59,207 nucleotides of DNA, taken from Rhodospirillales bacterium. Its GTDB lineage: Bacteria; Pseudomonadota; Alphaproteobacteria; Rhodospirillales; Shumkoniaceae. The notes beneath the pieces are model-generated. The model had not been told where the DNA came from. It did not search any database and saw nothing but the letters and a program-made list of their open reading frames with translations. The stretch lies in contig JACZKS010000162.1 of NCBI GenBank assembly GCA_014859895.1, positions 1 through 59,207 of the forward strand, written 5' to 3'. A program made the translations under genes and the position numbers. The first letter of the stretch is position 1. Every line of letters begins with the position of its first letter. Positions 1-11,166 of this stretch are shown one piece after another.

Positions 1-106
1 GGGTGTCGGCGATGTCCTCGACCGGGACCGGCAGCGTCGAGCCGTCCCAGACCCAGTCGGGCACCTCGGTCAGCAGCTCCTCGGCTCTTTTCGCCACCCC
101 CTCCAT
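1..106 (-). CDS. ImmA/IrrE-like metallopeptidase, N-terminal fragment
   Basis: A minus-strand frame starts at ATG 106-104 and runs off the left edge after about 35 residues. The readable peptide contains VPDWVWDGSTLPVPVEDIAD, which resembles the N-terminus of ImmA/IrrE-type zinc peptidases, especially those of actinobacteria; the HExxH motif would lie outside the window. No strong Shine-Dalgarno precedes the ATG. The gene has no relation to the nifJ/kor genes to the right and lies on the far side of an apparent breakpoint near 293, so it may come from a different genomic location or organism. The family call rests on recall of a short segment and is tentative. Confidence 0.45.
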   Translation of the reverse strand, partial: MEGVAKRAEELLTEVPDWVWDGSTLPVPVEDIADT

Positions 107-157
107 CGGCGAGCGATGGTACTCGCGGCCCGGTCGGAGGAGGGGGAACTGAGCCGA

Positions 158-292
158 TCAGCCGTCGAGGAAGAGGGCGTCGATCTCGTCGCGCTTCGAC
201 TCGGCGCCGGGCGAGGCGGGGGCGGCCTGTCCGGTGCTGCCGAGGTCCGACGACGCGGCGCTGTAGCTCTCGTCGCTGATCGCCGTGCGGGC

Positions 293-300
<8 letters not shown>
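158..300 (-). pseudogene. C-terminal fragment of an unidentified protein, truncated at the nifJ junction
   Basis: The minus frame ending at TGA 160-158 encodes a low-complexity Ser/Ala-rich tail followed by the charged end SKRDEIDALFLDG. It ends 52 bases before the ImmA/IrrE-like start on the same strand, which looks like a normal two-gene arrangement. Going upstream, the frame enters antisense nifJ near 293-300, so the bulk of the gene is missing. Ends of the type DEIDALF occur in several unrelated families and I do not recognise the protein. It is best read as the residue of a gene cut by a rearrangement or an assembly join. Confidence 0.4.
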
Positions 301-3679
<3,379 letters not shown>

Positions 3680-3706
3680 CCGGCTTGCCCCAGGCATGAC
3701 AAACAG

Positions 3707-3735
3707 ACGCCCGGCGGTCTTCCGCCGGGCGTTTT
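3707..3735 (+). terminator. Rho-independent terminator of nifJ
   Basis: A perfect 11-bp stem, ACGCCCGGCGG paired with CCGCCGGGCGT around a TCTT loop, is followed by a T-rich run (TTTTGTTT). It lies 27 bases after the nifJ stop codon and separates nifJ from the korAB operon. Confidence 0.92.
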
Positions 3736-4021
3736 GTTTCATCAGAGTGCATCTTCGCGCAAAGATGGGATAATTCGTAAAAAATCGAAATTTTTTCTGT
3801 TGTCAAAACCCGTCAAATCGCTAAGGTGGGCCGCAGATAGGCGCCTGCCTAACCATCGAAAAAAATCATCCCGGCCAAGCAAGGCGAACGATGATCGAAG
3901 CAAGACCCCATGGTTGCCAAATCGAGGGCAGTGGGTCGCTTTTGGCACACGGTAAAACCAGTCGGCAGCAGGAACGCGCGGCGAAGCGCGAAGCTGTTCC
4001 GGCATTCAAAAATCCCAAAAC
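3736..4021 (+). other. Intergenic region upstream of korA
   Basis: This 286-base stretch is clearly AT-richer than its surroundings (runs such as AAAAAATCGAAATTTTTT near 3780) and must carry the korA promoter. A TTGTCA at 3801 could be a -35 element, but no good -10 follows at proper spacing. No palindrome of the FNR/DNR type (TTGAT-N4-ATCAA) was seen, although two TCAAA direct repeats occur at 3804-3820. Confidence 0.35.
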
Positions 4022-5854
4022 ATGAAGAGCGCACCGATGCTGTCCACAGCCGAATCCACCCGCGCTTCCGGGTCGTCCGAAGCCAACGAACCTTCCGAAC
4101 CCTCGCGACCGTCACGCGCCCGCAAGTCGGCGCAGGACACCCGCGTTGCCTCCTCGGTGTCGATCGCGTTGACGGGCAGCGGGGGCTCCGGCGTGATGAC
4201 GGCGGGCCAGATGCTGTTGGACGCGGCGGCGCGCGGCGGCTTCCAGGGCATGATGACGCGCTCCTTGGGGCCGCAGATCCGCGGTGGCGAGGCGGAGGCG
4301 TTCCTGCGGCTGTCGGCTTCGGAAGTCACGTGCCCGGGTGACGGCGTCGACATCCTGATCGCGTTTGACTGGACGAGCACGGAGCGATTCGCGGGCGAGA
4401 TTTCGCTGAAACCCTCCAGCCTGGTGCTGGCCGATCCGGAACTTGGGCCGGCGCCGGCCATGATCACGGGCTCCGGTGCCCGGCGGATCGATCTGCCGCT
4501 GAAGGCGCTGCTGGCGGGAATTCCGGACGGTCGGCCGAACATGGTTGGCCTGGGCATTCTGGCCGGGCTGATCGGCCTGCCGGAGGACAGCGTGCTGGCG
4601 GTTCTGAACCGCATGCTCAAGCGCAAGGGCGCCGAGGCGCTGGCGGCGAGCACGGCGGGCATTCAGGCCGGCTACGCGGCGGCGGCGGACATGCCGGCCG
4701 ACTTCCGGCTGACGGCGGCCAAGCAGGCGGCCAGCCGCTGGAACATCAGCGGCAACGAGGCCATCGGCGTGGGCGCCCTGCGGGGCGGCGTGCGTTTTGT
4801 CGCCGCCTACCCGATCACGCCGGCCACCGAGATCCTGGAATGGCTGGCCCCCAACCTGGAACACCTGGGAGGTGAACTGGTTCAGGCGGAAGACGAACTG
4901 GCGTCGATCAACATGGCGGTCGGCGGCTCGTTCGGCGGGCTGGCGACGCTGACCGCGACCTCGGGGCCGGGCCTCGCCTTGATGATCGAGACGCTGGGGC
5001 TGTCGGTCGCGTCCGAAACCCCGCTCGTCGTCGTCAACGTCCAGCGGGGCGGCCCGTCGACGGGCATTCCGACGAAGTCCGAGCAGAGCGACCTCAACAT
5101 TGCGGTCTACGGGCTGCACGGCGACGCGCCGCACATCGTGACGGCGACCAACTCGGTGGCCGACTGCGTGTTTACCGCGCAGTGGAGTGTCTACCTGGCG
5201 GAGGCCCTGCAATCTCCGGCGATCGTGCTGACCGACCAGTTGCTGGGCCAGACGCGGGCGATCATCGAGGCGCCCGAGGGTGCGTCGTTCGTTGCCAGGC
5301 GCGAAGTGGCCGAGGGAGATCTCGAGAACTACCTGCGCTACGCGGTGACCGAATCCGGGGTGTCGCCGATGGCCATTCCCGGGACGCCGGGCGGCGAGTA
5401 CGTGGCCGACGGGCTGGAGCATACGCCGCGCGGCCGGCCGTCCAGCCAGGCGGAGGACCATCTGACGCAGCTGGATAAGCGCAACCGCAAGCTGGAACTC
5501 TTCGACTACGGCAAGCACTGGGCGGACATCGAGGGCGACGGCGAGATCGCCGTCGTCACCTGGGGGTCGTGCACCGGCCCGGCCCGCGAGGCGCGGGTCC
5601 GCGCCGAAGCGGCGGGGCTCAAGGTCAAGCTGATCTCGCTGCGCCTGCTGGCGCCGATGCAGACGGCCAGGTTCGAAAAGGCCCTCAAGGGCGTCAAGAA
5701 GGTGCTGGTGGTCGAGCAGAGCCACTCGCAGCAATTCTATCACTACCTGCGGGCGCACTACGACCTGCCGAAGGACGTCAAGGTGTTGAGCCGGCCCGGC
5801 CCGCTGCCGATCCGGCCGGCCCATATATACGAACGACTCGCGGACTGGAGTTGA
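4022..5854 (+). CDS. korA: 2-oxoglutarate (2-oxoacid):ferredoxin oxidoreductase, fused gamma-alpha subunit
   Basis: Large subunit of the two-subunit type of 2-oxoacid:ferredoxin oxidoreductase, which with KorB converts 2-oxoglutarate and CoA to succinyl-CoA, CO2 and reduced ferredoxin. The 610 residues comprise a disordered Ser/Glu-rich N-terminus (about 1-45), the gamma-type domain (about 46-215, with GSGGSGVMTAGQMLLDAA and the GPQIRGGEAEA segment) and the alpha-type domain carrying AAYPITPATEILEWLA, TATSGPGLALM and RGGPSTGIPTKSEQSDL. This layout matches KorA of actinobacteria and magnetospirilla. korB follows after 4 bases. The first ATG (4022) has no clear ribosome site. 2-Oxoglutarate specificity is inferred from architecture. 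Confidence 0.9.
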   Translation: MKSAPMLSTAESTRASGSSEANEPSEPSRPSRARKSAQDTRVASSVSIALTGSGGSGVMTAGQMLLDAAARGGFQGMMTRSLGPQIRGGEAEAFLRLSASEVTCPGDGVDILIAFDWTSTERFAGEISLKPSSLVLADPELGPAPAMITGSGARRIDLPLKALLAGIPDGRPNMVGLGILAGLIGLPEDSVLAVLNRMLKRKGAEALAASTAGIQAGYAAAADMPADFRLTAAKQAASRWNISGNEAIGVGALRGGVRFVAAYPITPATEILEWLAPNLEHLGGELVQAEDELASINMAVGGSFGGLATLTATSGPGLALMIETLGLSVASETPLVVVNVQRGGPSTGIPTKSEQSDLNIAVYGLHGDAPHIVTATNSVADCVFTAQWSVYLAEALQSPAIVLTDQLLGQTRAIIEAPEGASFVARREVAEGDLENYLRYAVTESGVSPMAIPGTPGGEYVADGLEHTPRGRPSSQAEDHLTQLDKRNRKLELFDYGKHWADIEGDGEIAVVTWGSCTGPAREARVRAEAAGLKVKLISLRLLAPMQTARFEKALKGVKKVLVVEQSHSQQFYHYLRAHYDLPKDVKVLSRPGPLPIRPAHIYERLADWS

Positions 5855-5858
5855 GGGG

Positions 5859-6701
5859 ATGACGGCGATGGAGCAGGCTGTGGGCGCGGGCCTTCAACCG
5901 AAGGACTACAAGTCGGACTACAAGCCGATCTGGTGCCCGGGGTGCGGCGACTACTCCGTGCTCACCTCGATCACCAAGGCGCTTTCCGTGCTGGGCGTGG
6001 CCAGGGAAAACGCGGCTGTGGTGTCGGGCATCGGCTGTTCTTCACGCATTCCGGCCTATACCAGCCTCTATGGCTTCCACGGCGTACACGGCCGGGCACT
6101 GGCCCTGGCAACGGGCTTGAAGATCGCCCGGCCCGACCTCACCGTGCTGGTGACCGGCGGCGACGGCGACGGCTTCTCGATCGGCGGCAACCACTTCCTG
6201 CACGCCTGCCGGCGCAACGTCGACCTCACCTACATCGTCATGGACAACCAGGTCTACGGCATGACCAAGGGCCAGGCCTCGCCGACTACGGCGTCCGAGT
6301 GGGAAGGCAGCAAGCTGACCCCGCACGGCACCGGGGTGAGCCCGTTCCAGCCGCTGGCCGTGGCGCTGGCGGCCGGCGCCAACTTCATCGCACGGGGCTA
6401 CGCCGGCGATCCCAACGGGGTGGCCCGCCTGATCGTCGAGGGCGTCCAGCATCCCGGCTTCTCGTTCATCCAGGTGCTGAGCCAATGCGTAACCTATCGC
6501 GCCGAACAGCGCGAATGGCGCTCCCGGGTGCGGCCGTCCGCCAAGGAGCCGACCGCCAACGCCGCCCGGGCCAGCCGGCGCATCCTCGACGACGACGGCT
6601 TCACCACCGGCATCTTCTACCTGGGCAGCCGCCCGCCTTATCAGCCTGTCACCGCCACCGACAGGACCCTGGCCGACATCGAGCAGCGATTCGTCATCTG
6701 A
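5859..6701 (+). CDS. korB: 2-oxoglutarate (2-oxoacid):ferredoxin oxidoreductase, beta subunit
   Basis: Small subunit holding thiamine diphosphate and a 4Fe-4S cluster, partner of the preceding KorA. The 280 residues show the N-terminal WCPGCGDYSVL with the first cluster cysteines, GIGCSSRIP, the TPP-binding GGDGDGFSIGGNHF and the MDNQVYGMTKGQASPT segment typical of 2-oxoacid:ferredoxin oxidoreductase beta chains. The ATG at 5859 is preceded by GAGGGG and follows korA so closely that coupled translation is likely. The Crp-type regulator gene begins 6 bases after the stop, making a three-gene unit. Confidence 0.92.
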   Translation: MTAMEQAVGAGLQPKDYKSDYKPIWCPGCGDYSVLTSITKALSVLGVARENAAVVSGIGCSSRIPAYTSLYGFHGVHGRALALATGLKIARPDLTVLVTGGDGDGFSIGGNHFLHACRRNVDLTYIVMDNQVYGMTKGQASPTTASEWEGSKLTPHGTGVSPFQPLAVALAAGANFIARGYAGDPNGVARLIVEGVQHPGFSFIQVLSQCVTYRAEQREWRSRVRPSAKEPTANAARASRRILDDDGFTTGIFYLGSRPPYQPVTATDRTLADIEQRFVI

Positions 6702-6707
6702 GGAACG

Positions 6708-7394
6708 ATGGCGATCTCCCCGCAGGATAAGGCAATCATCCGGCGGGCGCCGCTGTTCGCGGCGGTGTCGGAGACTCTACTCGACGAGTTGTTGAAGGAT
6801 GCCCGCGTCACTTCCTATCGGCGCGGCCAGATTCTTTTCTTAAGGGGCGACCCGGCAGAACGGTTCTACATGCTTCTCGACGGCTGGGTGAAGATTTTCC
6901 TCGACACCCCGAGCGGAGAGCAGACCGTCATCGAGATCATGCGCGGCGGCGAAACCATTGCCGAAGCAGCGATCTTCCTGGGCATGGCCTATCCTGCCAG
7001 TGCCGAGGTCGCCGACGACGCCCGCGTCATCGAGATTCCGGCAGCGCCCTTCCTAACCCGCCTGCGTCAGGACAGCGAGCTGGCGCTGACCATGCTGGCT
7101 GCGCTATCCAAGCGGCTTCACCACCTGATCCAGCATATCGAGAAGGTGCAGGCGTTCTCGACTCCGCAACGGCTGGCCGGGTTCCTGCTCGGCCTCACCG
7201 ACAAGACGGCTGGTGAGGTCGTGCTGCGCCTGCCCTACGACAAGTCGCTGGTCGCCGCGCGCTTGGGCATGAAACCGGAAAGCCTGTCGCGTGCCCTGGC
7301 CAAGCTGCGGGATGTCGGCGTCTCCACCCAGGGCGATACCGTGCGCATCGCCGACATCGCTCTCCTTCAGGATTTCAGCGAGAGCGAGGAGTAA
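6708..7394 (+). CDS. Crp/Fnr-family transcriptional regulator without cysteines
   Basis: A 228-residue Crp/Fnr-type regulator with an N-terminal cyclic-nucleotide-like beta-roll (about 15-125, RGQILFLRGDPAERFYMLLDG), a dimerisation helix (about 130-160) and a C-terminal winged helix-turn-helix (about 172-225, VAARLGMKPESLSRALAKL). The whole protein lacks cysteine, so it cannot carry the Fnr 4Fe-4S cluster. The general look is closer to the Dnr/NnrR branch, whose members sense nitric oxide through haem, but no ligand can be assigned here. It is the last gene of the korAB unit (AGGA ribosome site, 6-base gap) and may control low-oxygen metabolism. Confidence 0.88.
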   Translation: MAISPQDKAIIRRAPLFAAVSETLLDELLKDARVTSYRRGQILFLRGDPAERFYMLLDGWVKIFLDTPSGEQTVIEIMRGGETIAEAAIFLGMAYPASAEVADDARVIEIPAAPFLTRLRQDSELALTMLAALSKRLHHLIQHIEKVQAFSTPQRLAGFLLGLTDKTAGEVVLRLPYDKSLVAARLGMKPESLSRALAKLRDVGVSTQGDTVRIADIALLQDFSESEE

Positions 7395-7406
7395 CCGTCC
7401 GACGGG

Positions 7407-7478
7407 TCACAAGATCAGATACAGAAGAATGATGACCGTCAGCGGAACACCCATCAGCCAAAGAAGTATGCCCCACAT
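7407..7478 (-). CDS. Tiny hydrophobic membrane peptide (23 aa)
   Basis: A 23-residue single-span peptide starts MWGILLWLMGVPLT and ends in LIL, almost entirely hydrophobic. It is preceded by an excellent Shine-Dalgarno (AAAGGAGAAC, 5 bases before the ATG at 7478). It lies 27 bases downstream of the 288-residue membrane protein on the same strand. Peptides of this form are common next to stress-related membrane genes in alphaproteobacteria; no function is known to me. The ribosome site and composition are the main evidence that it is translated. Confidence 0.6.
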   Translation of the reverse strand: MWGILLWLMGVPLTVIILLYLIL

Positions 7479-7505
7479 TGCCGTTCTCCTTTAGCCCGAT
7501 GCCGG

Positions 7506-8372
7506 TCAGCGCCACCGCGTCAGGCGGCTGAAGTCGATGCCTTCGTCGCGGTGACGTCCTCCGGCGCTGGCGCCCCACCATGCCGCGGCCGCGCCGGTGA
7601 GCAGGGCGGCCGCGGTGAGGAAGGCGGTCCATATGCCGGCCTTGCGAGCGGTTTCGGCGGCCTGCCGCGCCTCAGCCACTACCTCAGTGACGCGCCGCTC
7701 CGCTTCGACTGGCTCCACTCCCGTGCGGGCGGCCACGAGGCGCGCGATGTGGGTCTTGTCGGCATCGCTGATTTCGCCCCGGGCGGCACCCGTGGCCAGA
7801 ATGCGTGCCACCTCGCCACGGGCTTCCGCCGGATCGACGCGTTGATCGGTCGAGCGGAACAGCGAGTCGACGGCATACCCGAACGCGTCGGGACCGCTGT
7901 CTCCTCCGGCGCCGGCGGACGCCACAGCTCCAGCGACCTCGGAGCCTCCACGCACGATGCCGGAAACACCCGCGGTCGCCATCAGGCCGGCAACGAGAAT
8001 AGAGAGCGCCCAGACCGTCAAGCCATGCGCGCCGTCACGCATTTCCACCTCATGGGGAGTGGCATCCCAGGCCCGCCGGCGCATCCGGCCGGACAGATAG
8101 CCGCCGGCAATAAAGCTGGAGACGATGACCCAAAGGATCCAAAGCCCCAGGGCGATCGCGAATGCCGGACCCGATGCCCCTTCTCCTTCGAACGGCGAAA
8201 CCATCGACAAGCCGATGGCGGCGCCGAAGGTCAGAAGCACCAACGATATCGCCGACGACAGGACGGTGCCGGCGATGACCGCCGCCCAATCGAGGTAGGA
8301 CTTGGTTTCCCCGGTGCCCGCCAGCGCAGTCTCGGTGGCCATCGTGGCTTGCCCTTGTCTCGTAACCATCAC
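7506..8372 (-). CDS. Multi-span membrane protein of unknown function (PhnA-like annotation group)
   Basis: 288 residues with hydrophobic segments at about 30-55 (AVIAGTVLSSAISLVLLTFG), 70-95, 120-145 and a C-terminal one at about 245-270, and a soluble helical region between (about 160-240). The N-terminal half resembles the alphaproteobacterial membrane proteins often labelled PhnA-like or YrzE-like, which have no established role in phosphonate metabolism. The ATG at 8372 follows GAAGGAGCGATGTG; another ATG lies 10 codons in. It sits between two tiny membrane-peptide genes on the same strand, suggesting a small envelope-related operon. Confidence 0.7.
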   Translation of the reverse strand: MMVTRQGQATMATETALAGTGETKSYLDWAAVIAGTVLSSAISLVLLTFGAAIGLSMVSPFEGEGASGPAFAIALGLWILWVIVSSFIAGGYLSGRMRRRAWDATPHEVEMRDGAHGLTVWALSILVAGLMATAGVSGIVRGGSEVAGAVASAGAGGDSGPDAFGYAVDSLFRSTDQRVDPAEARGEVARILATGAARGEISDADKTHIARLVAARTGVEPVEAERRVTEVVAEARQAAETARKAGIWTAFLTAAALLTGAAAAWWGASAGGRHRDEGIDFSRLTRWR

Positions 8373-8443
8373 ATCGCTCCTTCGTGATCCATCGCATCGA
8401 CCGAGCGTTATTTAACGACGTCGCCGCAGAGTTCGCGGCGGCC

Positions 8444-8518
8444 CTAACGCAGCCCGAGAAACGAGAGGATGGCGAGGACAATAACGACCAAACCCACCAG
8501 ATAGATGATGCTGTGCAT
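8444..8518 (-). CDS. Small conserved hydrophobic membrane protein (24 aa)
   Basis: A 24-residue single-span peptide beginning MHSIIYLVGLVVIVLAIL and ending in FLGLR. The MHSIIY start and SFLGLR end recur in tiny membrane proteins found across alphaproteobacteria, as I recall. The ATG at 8518 is preceded by AGAGGA at good spacing. It is the first gene of a minus-strand row continuing with the 288-residue membrane protein (71-base gap). Function unknown. Confidence 0.65.
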   Translation of the reverse strand: MHSIIYLVGLVVIVLAILSFLGLR

Positions 8519-8589
8519 ATGCGTATCCTCTGTCGTTGGGGTATAAACGGCCGCCGACCCTAAAGGTTCCTGGGAAAGGGAAGGATGAG

Positions 8590-9399
8590 ATGGGGGCTTA
8601 CGCTAGGGCTTTGGCTGCGGCGCTGGTACTCGCCTGGGGGCTAACCGCCGGAGCCGCAGTTGCCGCCGATCGCCAGGTTGGCGAGGTGTTTCGCGATTGT
8701 GGGGCCTGCCCCGAACTGGTGGTGGTGCCTGCCGGCCGCTACGTCATGGGTACCCATGCGGAGCGCTACCCAGCCGAACGCCCGGCCCATCTGGTGACGA
8801 TCGCGCAGCCGTTCGCAATCGGCCGCTACGAGGTGACCTTCGACGAATGGCAGGCCTGCGTGGCCGACGGCGGTTGCGCCAGGGACCCGGACGATCACAA
8901 ATGGGGACGGGGCCGCCGCCCGGTCATCAACATCAGCTGGCCGGAAGCGGTGGGGTACGTCGAATGGCTGAGCCGCAAGACCGGCAAGACCTACCGCCTG
9001 CCTACCGAGGCCGAGTGGGAATACGTGGCCAGGGCTGGCACCGCCACCGACTACTGGTGGGGGGACGATCCCGGGCAGGGCCGGGCCAACTGCCGGAACT
9101 GCGGGCCCGATATCTCCCACCAAACCGTTCCGGTGGGCAGTTTTGCTGCCAATTCGCTCGGCCTCTTCGACGTGCATGGCAATGTCTGGGAATGGGTCCA
9201 GGATTGCTGGCGCCCCACCCACGAGGGGGCGCCCAAGGACGGCTCGGCGCGCCTGGGCGAGCCCTGCCAGGAACGGGTGACCCGCAGTGGTTCCTGGTAC
9301 TATGTCGACACCAACGCCCGGGCGGCCTATCGCTCGAAATTTCCGGCCGGCGCCTTCAGCTATGGCATCGGCCTGCGCGTGGCGCGCGAACTGCCCTGA
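8590..9399 (+). CDS. Exported SUMF1/formylglycine-generating-enzyme-fold protein
   Basis: Starting at ATG 8590 (GGAAGGATGAG just upstream) the protein has 269 residues: a signal peptide ending around AGAAVAA and a single SUMF1 domain with LVVVPAGRYVMGT, VTFDEWQACV, VINISWPEAVGYVEWLS, YRLPTEAEWEYVARAGT, GLFDVHGNVWEWVQDC and a final GSWYYVDTNARAAYR. The fold is that of formylglycine-generating enzymes, but the active-site cysteine pair expected after the last GSW is absent, so sulfatase maturation is unlikely. Paralogues of this kind act in varied periplasmic roles. No sulfatase gene is nearby. An in-frame upstream start at 8536 would bury the signal peptide. Confidence 0.82.
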   Translation: MGAYARALAAALVLAWGLTAGAAVAADRQVGEVFRDCGACPELVVVPAGRYVMGTHAERYPAERPAHLVTIAQPFAIGRYEVTFDEWQACVADGGCARDPDDHKWGRGRRPVINISWPEAVGYVEWLSRKTGKTYRLPTEAEWEYVARAGTATDYWWGDDPGQGRANCRNCGPDISHQTVPVGSFAANSLGLFDVHGNVWEWVQDCWRPTHEGAPKDGSARLGEPCQERVTRSGSWYYVDTNARAAYRSKFPAGAFSYGIGLRVARELP

Positions 9400-9417
9400 C
9401 CCCCGGCCGGTCCGGCC

Positions 9418-9825
9418 TTACTTGCTGGCCAGTGCACGGGCCAGCTGGCTCAATGCCTCCTGGTGGCGCTGGTTGGGGATCTGGGAGAAGTTGCGGGCCA
9501 ACTCCAGGCACATGCGCTGGCGCTCGTCGAGGGGGCCCCGGCCGTCGGGGCTGCTCAGGGTCTCGAAGAAATATTCGACGGGTACCCGCAAGACTTGCGC
9601 GATTTCGTACAGCCGGCCGGCCGAAATGCGGTTGATGCCGCGTTCGTACTTGTGGGCTTGTTGGTAGGTGACTCCGATCATGTCGGCCATCTGTTGCTGG
9701 CTCAGCCCCAACATGATCCGACGTTCGCGGATGCGGGTGCCGACGTGACGATCGGTGTCGGTGGCACGGCTGGTAACCGGATTGGCCTCCTTGAGTGGCG
9801 TGGCTTCCTGTGGTTTCCGAAGCAC
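9418..9825 (-). CDS. XRE-family helix-turn-helix regulator
   Basis: 135 residues with a 32-residue polar leader, an XRE helix-turn-helix at about 30-90 (IRERRIMLGLSQQQMADMIG, then VTYQQAHKYERGINRISAGR) and a short helical C-terminal domain (about 100-135). This is the alphaproteobacterial type of stand-alone Cro/CI-like regulator with the TYQQ.HKYERG recognition helix. It converges on the SUMF1 gene, 18 bases apart. The 5' region carries TATAGT (minus strand) near 9999 and an imperfect palindrome TAGTGCGCTA near 10023 that could be a self-binding site; this is only a suggestion. Confidence 0.85.
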   Translation of the reverse strand: MLRKPQEATPLKEANPVTSRATDTDRHVGTRIRERRIMLGLSQQQMADMIGVTYQQAHKYERGINRISAGRLYEIAQVLRVPVEYFFETLSSPDGRGPLDERQRMCLELARNFSQIPNQRHQEALSQLARALASK

Positions 9826-10084
9826 TGGCGTTCCCTCCTGAGCGTGAATTCCAGGATCGCTCCGCTGCGGTCTGCGCTATGGCCGCGATCCTCTCCCGCC
9901 GCCGGGTTTGTCGCGTATGCAAAGGCGAATTACAAAACCAGGAATCGTCCCTACGCGGGCCCCTCTGCCGTTCCTGGCCTACCCGGTCAAGCTTCAACTA
10001 TAGCACCTTCGGTATGAACAGTAGCGCACTATTTTAGGTAAGGCTTGCGCGCCGTGGTTGTTGAGGCCTGCCCGACGCCGTGTT

Positions 10085-11131
10085 TCAGCCGGCGACTCGG
10101 ACTGTCTTGCCACTGCGGGCGCTTTCATAGATGGCAAGGATAATGGCCACTGCCTTGCGTCCTTCACGGGCGCCGATCAGTAGCTCCGTCTTGCCGTCGA
10201 TGGCGTCCATCAGGTTCTTGAACTGGGCGGCATGCAACCGGAAATCGATCGCGGTGGGGTCGGCCGCGCCACCGCCGCTGTCGCCCTTGTGGGCATACTC
10301 GGCACGCAGCCGCTCGTCGGCCGGGGTTTCCTCGGCGAAGGTCCAGGTGGTGAGGCTTTCTTCCTCAAGCACGGCGGACCCCCGGGTACCGGAAATCTCG
10401 AGCTTCTTGAAAAAGCCCGGGTAGACGGCAGTGGCCGCTTCGATCACGCCCATGGCGCCGTTGGCGAAGCGCAGGGTCGCCACCGAAACGTCCTCGAAGG
10501 AAAGCCGCTCGTGGCCGAGGGTGGCGGCGAACGCCGAGACCTCGACAACCGGTCCCATGAACCATTGCAGCAGGTCGACGGCGTGAATGGCCTGGGTCAT
10601 CAATGCGCCGCCGCCGTCCAAGGCCAGCGTGCCGCGGGCCGAGCGGCCGTCGTAATAGTCCTGGGAGCGCCACCACTTGACGTAGGCGTCGCCCAGGGTC
10701 AGGCGGCCGAAGCGGCCGGCGTCGATGGCCTGTTTCAGGACCTGGGCGCCAGCGATGAACCGGTTCTGGAAGACGCAGGCGGCGATGACGCCGGCCTTCT
10801 CGGCGGCCTCGATGATGAGATCGCAACGCTCCAGCGTGACGTCCAACGGCTTTTCGATGATCACGTGCTTGCCGGCCGCAATCGCCGCCAGCGCCGGTTC
10901 GACATGCAGCGCCGACGGCGTGCCGATGGCGATGATGGAAATGTCAGGGTCGTCGGCCAGCCCCTTGACGTCGGCATATCCCTTGACCGGAAAGTTTTTG
11001 CGGAAGGCGGCCAGGCTCTGCGGATTGGTGTCGCAGGCGCCGACAAGGCGGGCACCCTCCACCGACTGGATGGCCCTGGCGTGGAAGGCGCCGATGGTGC
11101 CGGTGCCGACGATTCCGAATCCGATGGTCAT
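10085..11131 (-). CDS. Gfo/Idh/MocA-family NAD(P)-dependent oxidoreductase
   Basis: 348 residues with an N-terminal Rossmann fold (GFGIVGTGTIGAFHARAIQ), the family motif VIIEKPLDVT (EKP, residues about 93-95) and the C-terminal alpha/beta dimerisation domain (ALDGGGALMTQAIHAVDLLQ, with the catalytic-type His). Members oxidise or reduce sugars, inositols and related polyols or hydroxyacids with NAD(P); the substrate here cannot be read. A good ribosome site (AAAAGGA) precedes ATG 11131. It is the last gene of the operon that begins with the M24-fold gene and encodes the TTT transporter, which suggests that it acts on the imported compound or a product. Confidence 0.88.
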   Translation of the reverse strand: MTIGFGIVGTGTIGAFHARAIQSVEGARLVGACDTNPQSLAAFRKNFPVKGYADVKGLADDPDISIIAIGTPSALHVEPALAAIAAGKHVIIEKPLDVTLERCDLIIEAAEKAGVIAACVFQNRFIAGAQVLKQAIDAGRFGRLTLGDAYVKWWRSQDYYDGRSARGTLALDGGGALMTQAIHAVDLLQWFMGPVVEVSAFAATLGHERLSFEDVSVATLRFANGAMGVIEAATAVYPGFFKKLEISGTRGSAVLEEESLTTWTFAEETPADERLRAEYAHKGDSGGGAADPTAIDFRLHAAQFKNLMDAIDGKTELLIGAREGRKAVAIILAIYESARSGKTVRVAG

Positions 11132-11166
11132 GACGTTTCCTTTTCCCGATGGCTTTTTCTGGCTGG

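Noticed and set aside
3740-4021. FNR/DNR binding site before korA
   Set aside because: No TTGAT-N4-ATCAA palindrome or close variant was found; only TCAAA direct repeats.
4112-5824. Long antisense frame within korA
   Set aside because: Same composition effect; korA carries all family motifs.
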